Source: Sphingobacterium faecale
Lineage (GTDB): Bacteria > Bacteroidota > Bacteroidia > Sphingobacteriales > Sphingobacteriaceae
Direction of reading: 5' to 3'
NCBI RefSeq assembly: GCF_016746095.1
Contig: NZ_JAERTY010000002.1
Location: 186,001 to 250,000 of the forward strand
Length of the DNA stretch: 64,000 nt
The translations under genes and the position numbers were made by a program. The notes beneath the pieces are model-generated. The model was given only the letters and a program-made list of their open reading frames with translations. It made no database searches and was not told where the DNA came from. This document shows positions 23,973 to 33,116 of the stretch, one piece after another (the first letter of the stretch is position 1; the number at the start of each line of letters is the position of its first letter).

Positions 23973-24322
23973 TGAAAAAAGCAGAAATAAAATTAAACGT
24001 CGAGTTGGACGAAAATAATGTTCCAGAAGTAATTCATTGGTCCTCTACAGACGGAGAAACATCGGACGCGCTGCCAGCTAAGGCTATGTTTTTAGCCCTA
24101 TGGGATGCACAATATAAGAATTCCTTACGTATTGATCTATGGACTAAAGATATGCCTTATGACGAAATGAAGCGTTTCTTCTATGAGACCTTGCAGACGA
24201 TGGGGGATTCTTTTTTGAGAGCATCGGGAGGTGATCCAATGGCTGAAAAAGTAATTGGTGATCTCCGTGATTATTGTGCACACTTTGGTGATAAAATGGA
24301 AGTTCTGGAAGAGGAGGGATAG
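23972..24322 (+). CDS. gldC: Gliding motility protein GldC
   Basis: 116 residues from ATG 23972 (MKKAEIKLNVELDENNVPE), which overlaps the previous stop by 1 bp. The segments SLRIDLWTKDMPYDEMKRFFYETLQTM are characteristic of GldC, a small soluble protein associated with the gliding/type IX secretion machinery in Flavobacteria and also conserved in non-gliding Bacteroidota. gldB, its usual neighbour, is not present in the window. The neighbour downstream is an EVE-domain gene 1 bp away. Confidence 0.88.
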   Translation: MKKAEIKLNVELDENNVPEVIHWSSTDGETSDALPAKAMFLALWDAQYKNSLRIDLWTKDMPYDEMKRFFYETLQTMGDSFLRASGGDPMAEKVIGDLRDYCAHFGDKMEVLEEEG

Positions 24323-24323
24323 T

Positions 24324-24731
24324 ATGAATTATTTTTTAGTGAAATCCGAACCTTTTAAATATAGCTGGGAGCAGTTTAATAAGGATGGCCAAACCTTTTG
24401 GGATGGTGTGCGCAATTATCAGGCTCGGAATAATATGAAGGCGATGAAAATGGGGGATTTAGTCCTGTTTTATCACAGCAATGAAGGTAAAGAAGTAGTT
24501 GGGGTTGCTAAGGTCGTCAAGGAATTCTATCAAGATCCAACAACAGAAGATCCGAAATGGGTTGTCGTTGATCTAGCTCCTGTCGAGACATTAAAAAAGC
24601 CAGTAACATTGGAGATGGTAAAAGCCGATGAGTTTTTACAGGATATTGCTTTGGTACGACAAGGCCGTTTGTCGGTTATGCCCTTGAAGCAGGAAGAATT
24701 TGACCGGATACTCGAATTGGGTAATAGGTAA
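24324..24731 (+). CDS. EVE-domain protein
   Basis: 135-residue soluble protein of the EVE/PUA-like fold (N-terminus YFLVKSEPFKYSWEQFNKDG, then WDGVRNYQARNNMKAMKMGD and LVLFYHSNEGKEVVGVAKV). The aromatic cage typical of the family is suggested by conserved W/Y/F positions. EVE domains bind modified bases in nucleic acid; the biological target is unknown. Start ATG 24324 is chosen because it lies 1 bp after the gldC stop and gives the standard family N-terminus. Confidence 0.88.
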   Translation: MNYFLVKSEPFKYSWEQFNKDGQTFWDGVRNYQARNNMKAMKMGDLVLFYHSNEGKEVVGVAKVVKEFYQDPTTEDPKWVVVDLAPVETLKKPVTLEMVKADEFLQDIALVRQGRLSVMPLKQEEFDRILELGNR

Positions 24732-24765
24732 CAAAAAGGTTCCGCTAGAAGCGGAACCTTTTTGT
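24731..24765. terminator. Bidirectional terminator between EVE and thioesterase genes
   Basis: ACAAAAAGGTTCCGCT / AGCGGAACCTTTTTGT perfect 16-bp stem with a 3-nt loop between convergent genes, with A/T runs built into both arms. Confidence 0.88.
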
Positions 24766-24776
24766 TATAAGCTTTA

Positions 24777-25301
24777 TTAATGATTCTTTGCATGGTTTAT
24801 GAGCTTTTTTAAACTCTTTGCGTCTTTCATTTCCATCTTACCTGCTAAGATCAATCGTAATTCGCGACGCTGTAAGGCCTCTTCAAAAAGTAGCATCTCT
24901 TCTTCTGTCTCGGGAAGTAATTCTGCAACCCGTCGAGGTTTTGTGTTTTCATCAATAGCAACAAAGGTATAGTAGGCTTCGTTCGTTTTTACCTTGGTCC
25001 CTTGGGGTAGGTTGTGGGCAAAAATCTCCATCCGCACTTCCATCGAAGAGCTGAAGGCACGTGAAACTTTGGCCTGTATCGTAACAACTTCACCAAGTTT
25101 AATGGGTCTTGTAAAAGAAACATTATCTACAGATACAGTTACAACAGGGCTGTTTGAATGTTTCTGTGCAGCCATTGCCGAACAGATATCCATCCAATAC
25201 AATAATCGTCCTCCCATCAGGTTTCCAAAGGTATTGGTGTCATTGGGGAGTACTAATTCATTCATTTCCGTGTAGGAATCCTTTGCTATTTTTGCTTGCA
25301 T
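24777..25301 (-). CDS. Acyl-CoA thioesterase, hotdog fold (YciA/ACOT type)
   Basis: 174 residues. The hotdog core is clear: LPNDTNTFGNLMGGRLLYWMD carries the active-site Asn/Asp region, followed by VDNVSFTRPIKLGEVVTIQAKVSRAFSSSMEV. It hydrolyses acyl-CoA esters; chain-length specificity cannot be read. The gene starts directly after the RmlD-like gene stop, in a three-gene operon with an M28 peptidase. Confidence 0.87.
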   Translation of the reverse strand: MQAKIAKDSYTEMNELVLPNDTNTFGNLMGGRLLYWMDICSAMAAQKHSNSPVVTVSVDNVSFTRPIKLGEVVTIQAKVSRAFSSSMEVRMEIFAHNLPQGTKVKTNEAYYTFVAIDENTKPRRVAELLPETEEEMLLFEEALQRRELRLILAGKMEMKDAKSLKKLINHAKNH

Positions 25302-26219
25302 CTATTGATCGTAATGTTTTAACTGTTCATTTATCCTTTGCAAAGATACGACAAAAGGAGTAGGGGTGAAGCCTAAAACCGTCTTGGCTTTGTCAAGAAT
25401 AAACCCTGTTTTGGCAGGACGGTTCATCGCTTGCCCGATCTCTTGAGCAGATATTGAACTGATTAAGGTCGTGTCAAGTTCCCAATAAGCGGCGACCTTG
25501 TGTACGATCTCCTCAATGCTGTACATCTCGGAGCCTGATATATGGAATATTCCTTGTGCTCTTGTCTGCATAGATAATAGGCAAGCCTGTGCTAAATCAT
25601 CTACCCAAGTAGGCATACGCCATTGGTCATTGACAACGCGTATGGGGTGATTTTGTTCTAATTGTTTTTTCGCCCATAATATAAGATTGCTTCGACCGGT
25701 GTCCGGGATACAACCATAGACCAATATAGTGCGCAATATTGCAATATTTCCATTTAGAGCTGTAAGTTGCTGTTCAGCATTGATCTTACTCTGTCCGTAG
25801 GCATTAACAGGTGCCGTGGCATCATCTTCCCTGTAGGGACCATTTTTTCCGTCAAATACAAAATCTGTTGATAGAAAGGTTAGATGGATGTTGTTTTCTA
25901 CGGCATATTCTCCCAGAAATTTTGTTAAATCAACATTGATTCGTTGTGCTAAGTCTGGATTACTGCCGCAGGACTCTACGCTACTTAGTGCGGCAGTATG
26001 TAGGATATGTGTAGGCTTAAATTCAGCAAGCAGCTTTGCCAGCTGCACTGGTTCTGCTAAATCGCACTGTACAAAAGAAGATGTAGCGAGATAGCTGTTC
26101 CTATTAGTGGATTTTGATATTCCTAATAGTGCTCCATCTATTTCCTTGTCATACCATTGCTCGCAGAACTTTTGAGCTACAAAGCCGTTAGAACCTGTCA
26201 ATAATATACGCATCTTCAT
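25302..26219 (-). CDS. RmlD-like NAD(P)-dependent sugar-nucleotide reductase
   Basis: 305-residue SDR-extended protein. Rossmann motif RILLTGSNGFVAQ at the N-terminus, the catalytic YxxxK in NAYGQSKINAEQ, and THILHTAALSSVESC resemble RmlD (dTDP-4-dehydrorhamnose reductase). No other rhamnose genes (rmlABC) are nearby, and neighbours are a peptidase and a thioesterase, so the substrate is uncertain. Start and stop abut the flanking genes; a second ATG lies two codons in. Confidence 0.8.
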   Translation of the reverse strand: MKMRILLTGSNGFVAQKFCEQWYDKEIDGALLGISKSTNRNSYLATSSFVQCDLAEPVQLAKLLAEFKPTHILHTAALSSVESCGSNPDLAQRINVDLTKFLGEYAVENNIHLTFLSTDFVFDGKNGPYREDDATAPVNAYGQSKINAEQQLTALNGNIAILRTILVYGCIPDTGRSNLILWAKKQLEQNHPIRVVNDQWRMPTWVDDLAQACLLSMQTRAQGIFHISGSEMYSIEEIVHKVAAYWELDTTLISSISAQEIGQAMNRPAKTGFILDKAKTVLGFTPTPFVVSLQRINEQLKHYDQ

Positions 26220-27160
26220 TAGTTTGTCCAGGTGAAATCCATTTTTTTCTGTTTCATAGAGCGGTCAATGACGTTGACTTCCAATTGGAGAATACTCTTT
26301 AGAGCGGGATAGTCAATTTTTTCAGCATCATCACCGGTTTTGTGATAATCTTCATGACCTCCGGTGTGAAAAAATAGGACTGGAATGTCCTTTTTATAAA
26401 AAGAGGTCTGATCGGAACCACCATTCCCGTCTTTACTTAGGTTGAATTTGATGTCGCTTTGTATGCCTTCAAAGATTGCAGGAAACTGTGGACTGGTGCC
26501 GTACCCTATAACGGCGAGTCCATTGTTAGGATTGTAGCGCCCGATCATATCCATATTCAACATCCAATGAATATCTGTTAGTGGAAGAGTTGGGTTTTCT
26601 GTCCAATATTTTGAGCCTAGTAGACCGAGTTCTTCCGCACTAAATGCTATAAAAAGTATATTGAAATCCTCTTGAACTTGATTGCTGGAATAATATCGAG
26701 CCAACTCCAATAAGCCTGCGACACCTGATGCATTATCATCAGCTCCGTTATGTATTTTGCCTATGTTATCTGGATCTTTAGAACCTCCGAAATCTCCTAA
26801 GCCGAGATGATCGTAGTGTGCACCTATGACTATAGTATAGGGAGCTCCATTGTCTAGAAAACCAATAATATTCTCCGCATAGCGAATACTGTCGGAAACA
26901 ACCACACGGCGTATCTTGGCTTGAAATGCCTGGCGGTATCCTTTGGTCCCTTTTGGAGATAGTTTGTGTTTTTTGAATTCTTTTTCAATATAAGCCGCTG
27001 CTTTCTTTAATTCTTTGCTTCCGGTCGCCCGTCCTTTCATTCGGTCGGATGAGAGGTAGTACAGGTGTTTTTTTAAGTAGTCCAGGTTGATATCTTGTGC
27101 TTTACAAAAGACTGTGGAAATACTAAAGATAAATAGTAATAAGAACTTGACTAACTTCAT
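26219..27160 (-). CDS. M28-family zinc aminopeptidase, exported
   Basis: 313 residues with a signal peptide (LVKFLLLFIFSISTVFCKAQ). The dizinc site is visible in IGAHYDHLG (first His), NGADDNASGVAG (bridging Asp), FSAEELGLLGS (catalytic Glu pair), MLNMDMIGR (Asp), and FFHTGGHEDYHKTGDD (final His). It probably releases N-terminal amino acids in the periplasm. The stop overlaps the RmlD-like gene start by 1 bp. Confidence 0.9.
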   Translation of the reverse strand: MKLVKFLLLFIFSISTVFCKAQDINLDYLKKHLYYLSSDRMKGRATGSKELKKAAAYIEKEFKKHKLSPKGTKGYRQAFQAKIRRVVVSDSIRYAENIIGFLDNGAPYTIVIGAHYDHLGLGDFGGSKDPDNIGKIHNGADDNASGVAGLLELARYYSSNQVQEDFNILFIAFSAEELGLLGSKYWTENPTLPLTDIHWMLNMDMIGRYNPNNGLAVIGYGTSPQFPAIFEGIQSDIKFNLSKDGNGGSDQTSFYKKDIPVLFFHTGGHEDYHKTGDDAEKIDYPALKSILQLEVNVIDRSMKQKKMDFTWTN

Positions 27161-27200
27161 ACGTATGGATAGGATATTGTTAATTACAAAAATAGTATAA

Positions 27201-27236
27201 AAAGAGAAGAGCGGAAATATTCCGCTCTTCTCTTTT
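27201..27236 (-). terminator. Terminator after lspA
   Basis: AAAAGAGAAGAGCGGAA / TTCCGCTCTTCTCTTTT strong inverted repeat with a very short loop immediately after the lspA stop, with T- and A-runs in the arms. Confidence 0.82.
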
Positions 27237-27887
27237 TTAGTCTTCGAGGACTTCGCTATGGATACTATCTTTTTCTTTATGCTCTTCTTTAAAGTAACGC
27301 TTTTGAAAGATTAGAATTAAGAAGACACCTACAGAAATCGCAGAGTCCGCAATGTTAAACACGGGTCGGAAAAACAAGAAATGTTCTCCTCCCCATATTG
27401 GGAACCAGTCGGGAAAATTCCCTTCGATCAATGGAAAATAAAGCATATCAACAACTTTTCCATGTAGGAAAGAGGCATAGCCTCCACTTTCAGGAAAGAG
27501 AACAGCTTTTTCGTAAAATGTACTCTCACTGAAGATCAGACCGTAGAATGCAGAATCTATAATATTGCCTAAGGCTCCAGCAAAGATTAATGCTACGTTC
27601 AAAATGAAACCTCGATTATATTTGTTTTTGACCATGTAATGAAGACCATAGCCAATTCCTGAGACTGCAATGATCCGAAATACACTTAAGAAGAGTTTTC
27701 CATATTCTCCTCCAAATTCCATTCCGTAAGCCATACCAGGATTTTCGATAAAATGAATAAGGAACTTATCACCGAGTACTTTGAAGTCTTGCCCGATCGT
27801 CATATTCAATTTGATCCAAAATTTGGAAAGTTGATCTATTAATAGAACAATAAAAATTAATGTAATAGGTCTAGTGTAGCCTTTCAT
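27237..27887 (-). CDS. lspA: Lipoprotein signal peptidase (signal peptidase II)
   Basis: Inner-membrane aspartyl protease that cleaves prolipoproteins after lipidation. 216 residues from ATG 27887; the upstream TTG is ignored. Four membrane segments; catalytic aspartates in ALGNIIDSAFYG and FNIADSAISVGVF. The protein is longer than the roughly 165-residue proteobacterial form, mainly through an inserted periplasmic loop (about residues 115-165), as usual in Bacteroidota. Same strand as the DksA-like gene and ileS, a common lspA-ileS neighbourhood. Confidence 0.95.
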   Translation of the reverse strand: MKGYTRPITLIFIVLLIDQLSKFWIKLNMTIGQDFKVLGDKFLIHFIENPGMAYGMEFGGEYGKLFLSVFRIIAVSGIGYGLHYMVKNKYNRGFILNVALIFAGALGNIIDSAFYGLIFSESTFYEKAVLFPESGGYASFLHGKVVDMLYFPLIEGNFPDWFPIWGGEHFLFFRPVFNIADSAISVGVFLILIFQKRYFKEEHKEKDSIHSEVLED

Positions 27888-27948
27888 AGTCAATTCATGA
27901 AATAGCCTTTACAAGTTAAAATTATGCAAAGGCTATTCGTCACTTTTT

Positions 27949-28335
27949 TTAGTATTGTTTGTTTTTCGCTTCGATACTCAATGTCGTATGCGGAACAGCC
28001 TTAAGGCGTTCTTTTTGGATCAATTTTCCCGTTTCTCTGCAGATTCCATACGTCTTGTTCTCGATGCGAACCAAAGCAGCTTCTAAATTGTCAATAAACT
28101 TCTTTTGGCGGGCAGCCAATTGATTGGTTTGTTCTTTCTCCAATGTCGCTGAACCGTCTTCTAGTGTTTTGTAGGTACCAGCTGTATCGTCTGTTCCATT
28201 AGCGTTCCCTCCACTCAAAGTCTTTGTTAAGGCTAGGAGCTCCTCCCTGGCTATTCTTAACTTCTCCATTATAATGGCTTTGAATTCTAATAATTCAGCA
28301 TCACTATAGCGAGTTTTTTCTGTGTTTTCTCCCAT
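27949..28335 (-). CDS. DksA/TraR-family protein lacking the zinc-finger cysteines
   Basis: 128 residues with an N-terminal coiled coil (about residues 12-95) and a C-terminal domain in DksA/TraR register (TYGICRETGKLIQKERL). Only one cysteine (C99) remains of the canonical four; the second position is Thr102 and the last pair is replaced in PHTTLSIEAKN. Loss of the cysteines is common in the Bacteroidota ileS-linked form. It probably binds the RNA polymerase secondary channel, though this is inference. Starts 3 bp after the ileS stop. Confidence 0.85.
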   Translation of the reverse strand: MGENTEKTRYSDAELLEFKAIIMEKLRIAREELLALTKTLSGGNANGTDDTAGTYKTLEDGSATLEKEQTNQLAARQKKFIDNLEAALVRIENKTYGICRETGKLIQKERLKAVPHTTLSIEAKNKQY

Positions 28336-28338
28336 ACT

Positions 28339-31300
28339 CTAGTTTTTTTCAATTAATACCTCAAGTTTAATATCATTGATTTCGATACTGTCACTTTCTG
28401 TCAGTTGTTTTTCAAAATTCAATGAATCAGCTAATATTTCCGTGCAAATATACGATAAATTATTCTTGACGGCTTCTTCAATCTCATTATTTTGTGTCAA
28501 CTGAACTCGTATTCTGTCGGTTACCTCAAAACCTTTTTCTTTCCGTAAGTTCTGTATACGGTTGATAAGTTCTCTTGCAACACCTTCTTGTTTCAGTTCT
28601 GGGCTTATCTGTATATCCAAAGCTACCGTGAGATTGCCTAGGTTGGCTACCTGCCAACCAGCGACATCTTCTGCAATGATCTCCACATCTTCCAAGCCGA
28701 TACTATATGAAGTTCCCTCCAATACTATAGTTCCTACTCGTTCCAGTGTTGCGATCTGTTCCATAGAGAAAGCCAGTATTGCAGCGCTAACGGTCTTCAT
28801 GTCTTTTCCTACTTTTGCGCCCAGAGCTTTGAAGTTAGGTTTTATCTTTTTCTTGATGATGCCTGCCGTATCTGTTATAAACTCAATATTCTTAATGTTT
28901 GTTTCAGAAAGGATCAAGTCTTTTACCTTCTCTACCTTAGTCTGGAAAGATGTATCCAATACCGGTATCAATATCTTGCTTAATGGTTGACGTACGTTGA
29001 TGCTCGTCTTTTTACGAAGTGATAGTGTAAGCGAAGAGATGTCCTGCGCTAAAGCCATACGCTCTTCGAGTGCTTTATCTACCAAATCAGCGTGATAAAC
29101 AGGGAAGTCAGCCAAATGGACAGATTCGAATGACTCTTTGCCCGTAGCTGCATTAAGATCAAGATAGAGCTGGTCAGCAAAGAACGGCGATATCGGAGAC
29201 ATTAATTTTGCAATCGTATCCAGGCAAGTGTATAATGTCTGGTAAGCAGAAATTTTATCTTCCGTATAATCACCTTTCCAAAACCGGCGACGGCACAGAC
29301 GTACGTACCAGTTGCTCAGATGTTCATCCACAAAGTTTTGAATCGCTCGTGCAGCTTTTGTCGGTTCGTAATCCGCATAATAACCGTCTACTTCTTGGCT
29401 AAGGCTGTTTAGTAACGAAAGTATCCATCTGTCAATTTCAGGTCTATTGGCCAATTCTATTTCTGATTCCGCATAGCTAAAGTTGTCGATATTAGCATAA
29501 AGGGCGAAGAAGGCATACGTATTATATAGCGTGCCGAAGAATTTACGGCGTACCTCATCCAGGCTCTCTTCGTTGAATTTTAAATTGTCCCAAGGTGCTG
29601 CATTACTGATCATATACCAGCGAGTGGCATCAGCACTGTATTTTTCTATTGTAGCGAAAGGGTCGACACCATTACCCAAGCGTTTGGACATTTTATTGCC
29701 ATTTTTGTCTAGGACAAGACCATTAGAAACGACATTCTTGAACGCAACAGAACCTGTAACCATGGTTGAGATCGCATGGAGTGTGAAAAACCATCCACGA
29801 GTCTGATCTACACCTTCAGCGATAAAGTCTGCGGGAAAGGCATTGTTATATTCGTTTTTAAATGGAAGTGCTTCACCTTTTGCAAGTTTGTCATAATCTA
29901 ATCCCCACTGTGCATAAGGCATGGCACCGGAGTCAAACCATACGTCGATAAGGTCAGGTTCCCGGAACAGTTTTTGGCCTGCTTCGGATACTAAGACGAC
30001 ATGATCTACATACGGACGGTGCAAATCTAGTTTTTCGGTTCCAAATTTATCAAGATAGGCTTTGTTTACTGCTTTTTCTTCTGTTGTAAGAATATCGGAA
30101 GCAAGAGATGCTTCTAAATATGATTTTAGCTCTGACATGGAACCGATACATATCTCTTCATTTTCATCGTCCGAACGCCAGATAGGCAGGGGAGTGCCCC
30201 AATATCTAGAGCGGGATAGATTCCAGTCAACAAGGTTTTCTAACCAGTTTCCAAATCGTCCTGTACCTGTTGCTTCTGGTTTCCAGTTGATGGTTTTATT
30301 CAAGGCCACCAATTGTTCTTTTACAGCAGTGGTTTTGATAAACCAGCTATCCAATGGGTAGTATAATACAGGTTTGTCTGTACGCCAACAATGTGGATAG
30401 GTGTGTTCGTATTTCTTTACGTCGAAGGCTTTGTTCTCTTCCTTCAATTTGATAGCAATCAGAACATCTGTCGGTCGAAAGTCTTTGTCTGCACGCTCTT
30501 CAGCTGTATAGTACTCTTCTTTTACAAATCGACCTGCAAAATCAGTAATCTCTTTTACAAAACGGCCGGTGCGGTCCACAGTCGGAACGTCCTTGCCATT
30601 TTCGTCTTTAATCAAGATGGCTGGTACTCCATTCTCTTTTGCTACTCTAAAGTCATCCGCTCCGTAGGTTGGAGCCGCGTGTACGATACCCGTACCATCC
30701 TCTGTAGTGACGAAGTCGCCAGGTATAACGCGGAATGCTTTTTCTAATAACTCCTCGGATGTGATATATGGTAATAGTTGGTGGTAACGAAGACCTACTA
30801 ACTCTTCGCCTTTAAATTCAGCCGCTCTTTCCCACGGAACAATCTTATCTCCGGTTTTATATTCTTGGAATGATGCATTTTCTCCCTCAGCTTTGAAATG
30901 TTTGCTGATTAGATTTTTGGCTAGTATGACCGAGACCGGCTCGCCTGTGTATTGATTGAATGTCTTTATTTTGACATAGTCAATGTTTTTGCCTACCACG
31001 AGCGCCGTATTACTAGGAAGGGTCCATGGAGTCGTTGTCCAAGCGATAAAAACAACATCTTCATCTGGGGTTTCCACTAGGCTATTGACCATCGGGTGGA
31101 GTTGTTTCTTGTCCAAACGGAACTCCGCAACAATAGTTGTATCTTTTACGTCCTTGTAAGTGCCGGGTTGATTGAGTTCATGCGAACTCAGCCCTGTGCC
31201 GGCTGCAGGGGAGTAAGGTTGTATGGTGTAGCCTTTATAAAGAAGACCTTTTTTGTATAGATCTTTCAATAAAAACCACAAGGTTTCTATATACTCATTT

Positions 31301-31752
31301 TCATAGGTGATATAAGGATTGTCCAGATCTACCCAATATCCCATTTTTTCGGTAAGGCCGTTCCAGAGGTCCGTATATTTCATTACCTCTTTACGGCAGG
31401 CATCATTGTACTCTTCTACAGAGATCTTGACGCCGATATCTTCTTTTGTAATGCCTAAGGATTTTTCCACAGCCAATTCGATCGGAAGACCGTGGGTATC
31501 CCAGCCCCCTTTACGTTTTACCTGAAACCCTTTTAGAGTCTTATAACGGCAAAAAATATCTTTAATAGCACGCGCCATCACATGGTGGATACCAGGGGTT
31601 CCATTTGCAGAAGGAGGACCTTCATAAAAAGTGTAGGGCTTGCTCGCTGGACGATTGGAAATACTTTTTTCAAATATATTTTCTGTTTCCCAACGTTTTA
31701 ATACTTCTTTGCCGATTTCGGGTAAATTTAACTGCTTATATTCCTTGTACAT
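28339..31752 (-). CDS. ileS: Isoleucyl-tRNA synthetase
   Basis: 1137-residue class I synthetase that charges tRNA-Ile and edits valine. The HIGH-like site is in PPSANGTPGIHHVMARAIKD, the KMSKS-like site is NKMSKRLGNGV, and a long CP1 editing domain lies between them (EDGTGIVHAAPTYGADDF). The extended C-terminal domain is of the eukaryote-like type 2 form often found in Bacteroidota. ATG 31752 is used; an in-frame ATG 18 bp upstream is less likely. First gene of an ileS-dksA-like-lspA set. Confidence 0.96.
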   Translation of the reverse strand: MYKEYKQLNLPEIGKEVLKRWETENIFEKSISNRPASKPYTFYEGPPSANGTPGIHHVMARAIKDIFCRYKTLKGFQVKRKGGWDTHGLPIELAVEKSLGITKEDIGVKISVEEYNDACRKEVMKYTDLWNGLTEKMGYWVDLDNPYITYENEYIETLWFLLKDLYKKGLLYKGYTIQPYSPAAGTGLSSHELNQPGTYKDVKDTTIVAEFRLDKKQLHPMVNSLVETPDEDVVFIAWTTTPWTLPSNTALVVGKNIDYVKIKTFNQYTGEPVSVILAKNLISKHFKAEGENASFQEYKTGDKIVPWERAAEFKGEELVGLRYHQLLPYITSEELLEKAFRVIPGDFVTTEDGTGIVHAAPTYGADDFRVAKENGVPAILIKDENGKDVPTVDRTGRFVKEITDFAGRFVKEEYYTAEERADKDFRPTDVLIAIKLKEENKAFDVKKYEHTYPHCWRTDKPVLYYPLDSWFIKTTAVKEQLVALNKTINWKPEATGTGRFGNWLENLVDWNLSRSRYWGTPLPIWRSDDENEEICIGSMSELKSYLEASLASDILTTEEKAVNKAYLDKFGTEKLDLHRPYVDHVVLVSEAGQKLFREPDLIDVWFDSGAMPYAQWGLDYDKLAKGEALPFKNEYNNAFPADFIAEGVDQTRGWFFTLHAISTMVTGSVAFKNVVSNGLVLDKNGNKMSKRLGNGVDPFATIEKYSADATRWYMISNAAPWDNLKFNEESLDEVRRKFFGTLYNTYAFFALYANIDNFSYAESEIELANRPEIDRWILSLLNSLSQEVDGYYADYEPTKAARAIQNFVDEHLSNWYVRLCRRRFWKGDYTEDKISAYQTLYTCLDTIAKLMSPISPFFADQLYLDLNAATGKESFESVHLADFPVYHADLVDKALEERMALAQDISSLTLSLRKKTSINVRQPLSKILIPVLDTSFQTKVEKVKDLILSETNIKNIEFITDTAGIIKKKIKPNFKALGAKVGKDMKTVSAAILAFSMEQIATLERVGTIVLEGTSYSIGLEDVEIIAEDVAGWQVANLGNLTVALDIQISPELKQEGVARELINRIQNLRKEKGFEVTDRIRVQLTQNNEIEEAVKNNLSYICTEILADSLNFEKQLTESDSIEINDIKLEVLIEKN

Positions 31753-31915
31753 TACGTATTTATAAATCAAATTTTAAAGGTCGCTAATTTAACGAATATT
31801 AAGGAAAGGTAAAAGTCACAGATAGATAATATTGAGGATCTCTGTATTCTAAAGAGGCAGAGGAAGGTATTAAAAAGAGAAGAGGGGAGTCTAGGGCGAG
31901 TTGAAAAACGAAAAG

Positions 31916-31960
31916 CCGCCCTACATACTATGCTGATTAATAGGTTATATAGGGCAGCTA
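31916..31960 (-). terminator. Possible terminator after the A-type Fe-S carrier gene
   Basis: Imperfect inverted repeat with GCCGCCCTA-type and TAGGGCAGC arms, followed on the minus strand by TTTTCGTTTTT, just past the stop at 31968. The rest of the 215-bp ileS to A-type carrier gap shows nothing else I can interpret. Confidence 0.5.
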
Positions 31961-31967
31961 GTTTGAT

Positions 31968-32321
31968 CTAAGCGGAGAAACTAGAGCCGCAACCGCAGGT
32001 GCTGGTGGCATTCGGATTGTTGAATGTAAAGCCTCTGGCATCTAGACCATTTCTGAAATCTATTTCCATGCCTGCAAGGTACATCCCATGTGCTTTATTC
32101 ATGAAAACACGGATCCCCTCGACTTCGTATTCCGAGTCACCCTCTTTTTTCTGATCAAAACCAAGGATATAGTTCATGCCAGAACAGCCACCTCCTTCTA
32201 CACCTATGCGTAGGCCATAGTCACTGCTTATTTCTTGTTGGCTTATCAGTTTTCTCAATTCTGTAACAGCTCCGTCTGTCATTTTTACGGGGGCTGTGTT
32301 AGTTGTATGTTCGATACTCAT
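31968..32321 (-). CDS. A-type iron-sulfur cluster carrier (IscA/ErpA/SufA family)
   Basis: 117-residue HesB-like protein that transfers Fe-S clusters to apo-enzymes. The three conserved cysteines are present: one in EGGGCSGMNYILGFD and two in the C-terminal STCGCGSSFS. Which paralogue it is (IscA, ErpA or SufA) cannot be decided without a tree, and no isc or suf genes are adjacent. Confidence 0.93.
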   Translation of the reverse strand: MSIEHTTNTAPVKMTDGAVTELRKLISQQEISSDYGLRIGVEGGGCSGMNYILGFDQKKEGDSEYEVEGIRVFMNKAHGMYLAGMEIDFRNGLDARGFTFNNPNATSTCGCGSSFSA

Positions 32322-32424
32322 TTTCTTACCTTTCCCTATTATTGATAGTTGAACAAAAATACATATTTTTAGCCGAAATAAGATGGTGTGTTTTTTTTTG
32401 ACACTATATAAACAAGACTTAAGA

Positions 32425-32952
32425 ATGGAGTATATTGAATTTTTTAAAGAACTTTTTGTTTTAACGTTTGGCGTGTTTAGCGCTTTGGTATTAGCTTTCT
32501 ACATTATTTGGCCAAAAATAGAGAACCATTTTTTTAAAATGGGGAGTATCGCCCAAAATAGAGAATTCGTGAAAGACAAGAGGCAACTGCAATTTGCAGC
32601 TTATGAAAGGCTATTACTATTTGTGCATCGATTGTCTCCAGAGCAAGTTATGATCAGGCATCATGTAGCTGGAATTACAGCAGGGCAGTTCAAGCAAGCT
32701 GTTCTTGCTGATATTGAATCTGAGTTTCAGCATAACTTTACGCAGCAATTGTATGTTTCGGATGCTGCCTGGACAATCGTAAAAGACCTCAAGGATAATA
32801 CGATGGACTTGTTGCGCAATGCCGGAAAAGGATTGAATGAGGATAGTCTTATCGATAGCTATGTGGAAGCTGTGCTAAAGCATATGAAAGGGCTGGATAT
32901 AAACCCTTATGAGGCAGCACAGACATTGCTGAAGAAAGAGCTTATAGACTAG
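32425..32952 (+). CDS. Unknown membrane-anchored protein
   Basis: 175 residues from ATG 32425 (MEYIEFFKELFVLTFGVFSA), with one N-terminal membrane helix (about residues 8-26) and a cytoplasmic alpha-helical domain rich in charged residues. Segments such as QFAAYERLLLFVHRLSPEQV and GQFKQAVLADIESEFQHNFT suggest a helical bundle. I recognise no domain. It is followed by 164 bp and the glyA promoter, so it is probably transcribed separately. Confidence 0.7.
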   Translation: MEYIEFFKELFVLTFGVFSALVLAFYIIWPKIENHFFKMGSIAQNREFVKDKRQLQFAAYERLLLFVHRLSPEQVMIRHHVAGITAGQFKQAVLADIESEFQHNFTQQLYVSDAAWTIVKDLKDNTMDLLRNAGKGLNEDSLIDSYVEAVLKHMKGLDINPYEAAQTLLKKELID

Positions 32953-33061
32953 TATTGTGCTTTTTGTGTATTGGAACACTGTTTATATTGATAAATATTT
33001 AAAATACATTTTGTTCTATAAAAGATACGGTAAAGAATTCCTTTAAAAGATAAGATAATCG

Positions 33062-33069
33062 TATATTTG
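33062..33069 (+). promoter_or_regulatory. glyA -7 box (TATATTTG)
   Basis: Exact TAnnTTTG match 47 bp upstream of ATG 33117, in an AT-rich gap. The upstream -33 element is weak. Confidence 0.55.
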
Positions 33070-33116
33070 CGACAAAAATAAATTATTCTAATACCCCAAC
33101 AATAATATACACAAGA

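Noticed and set aside
27901..27937. Terminator between the DksA-like gene and lspA
   Set aside because: The arms AATAGCCTTT and AAAGGCTATT are clear, but no T-run follows on the transcribed strand, so termination is not supported.
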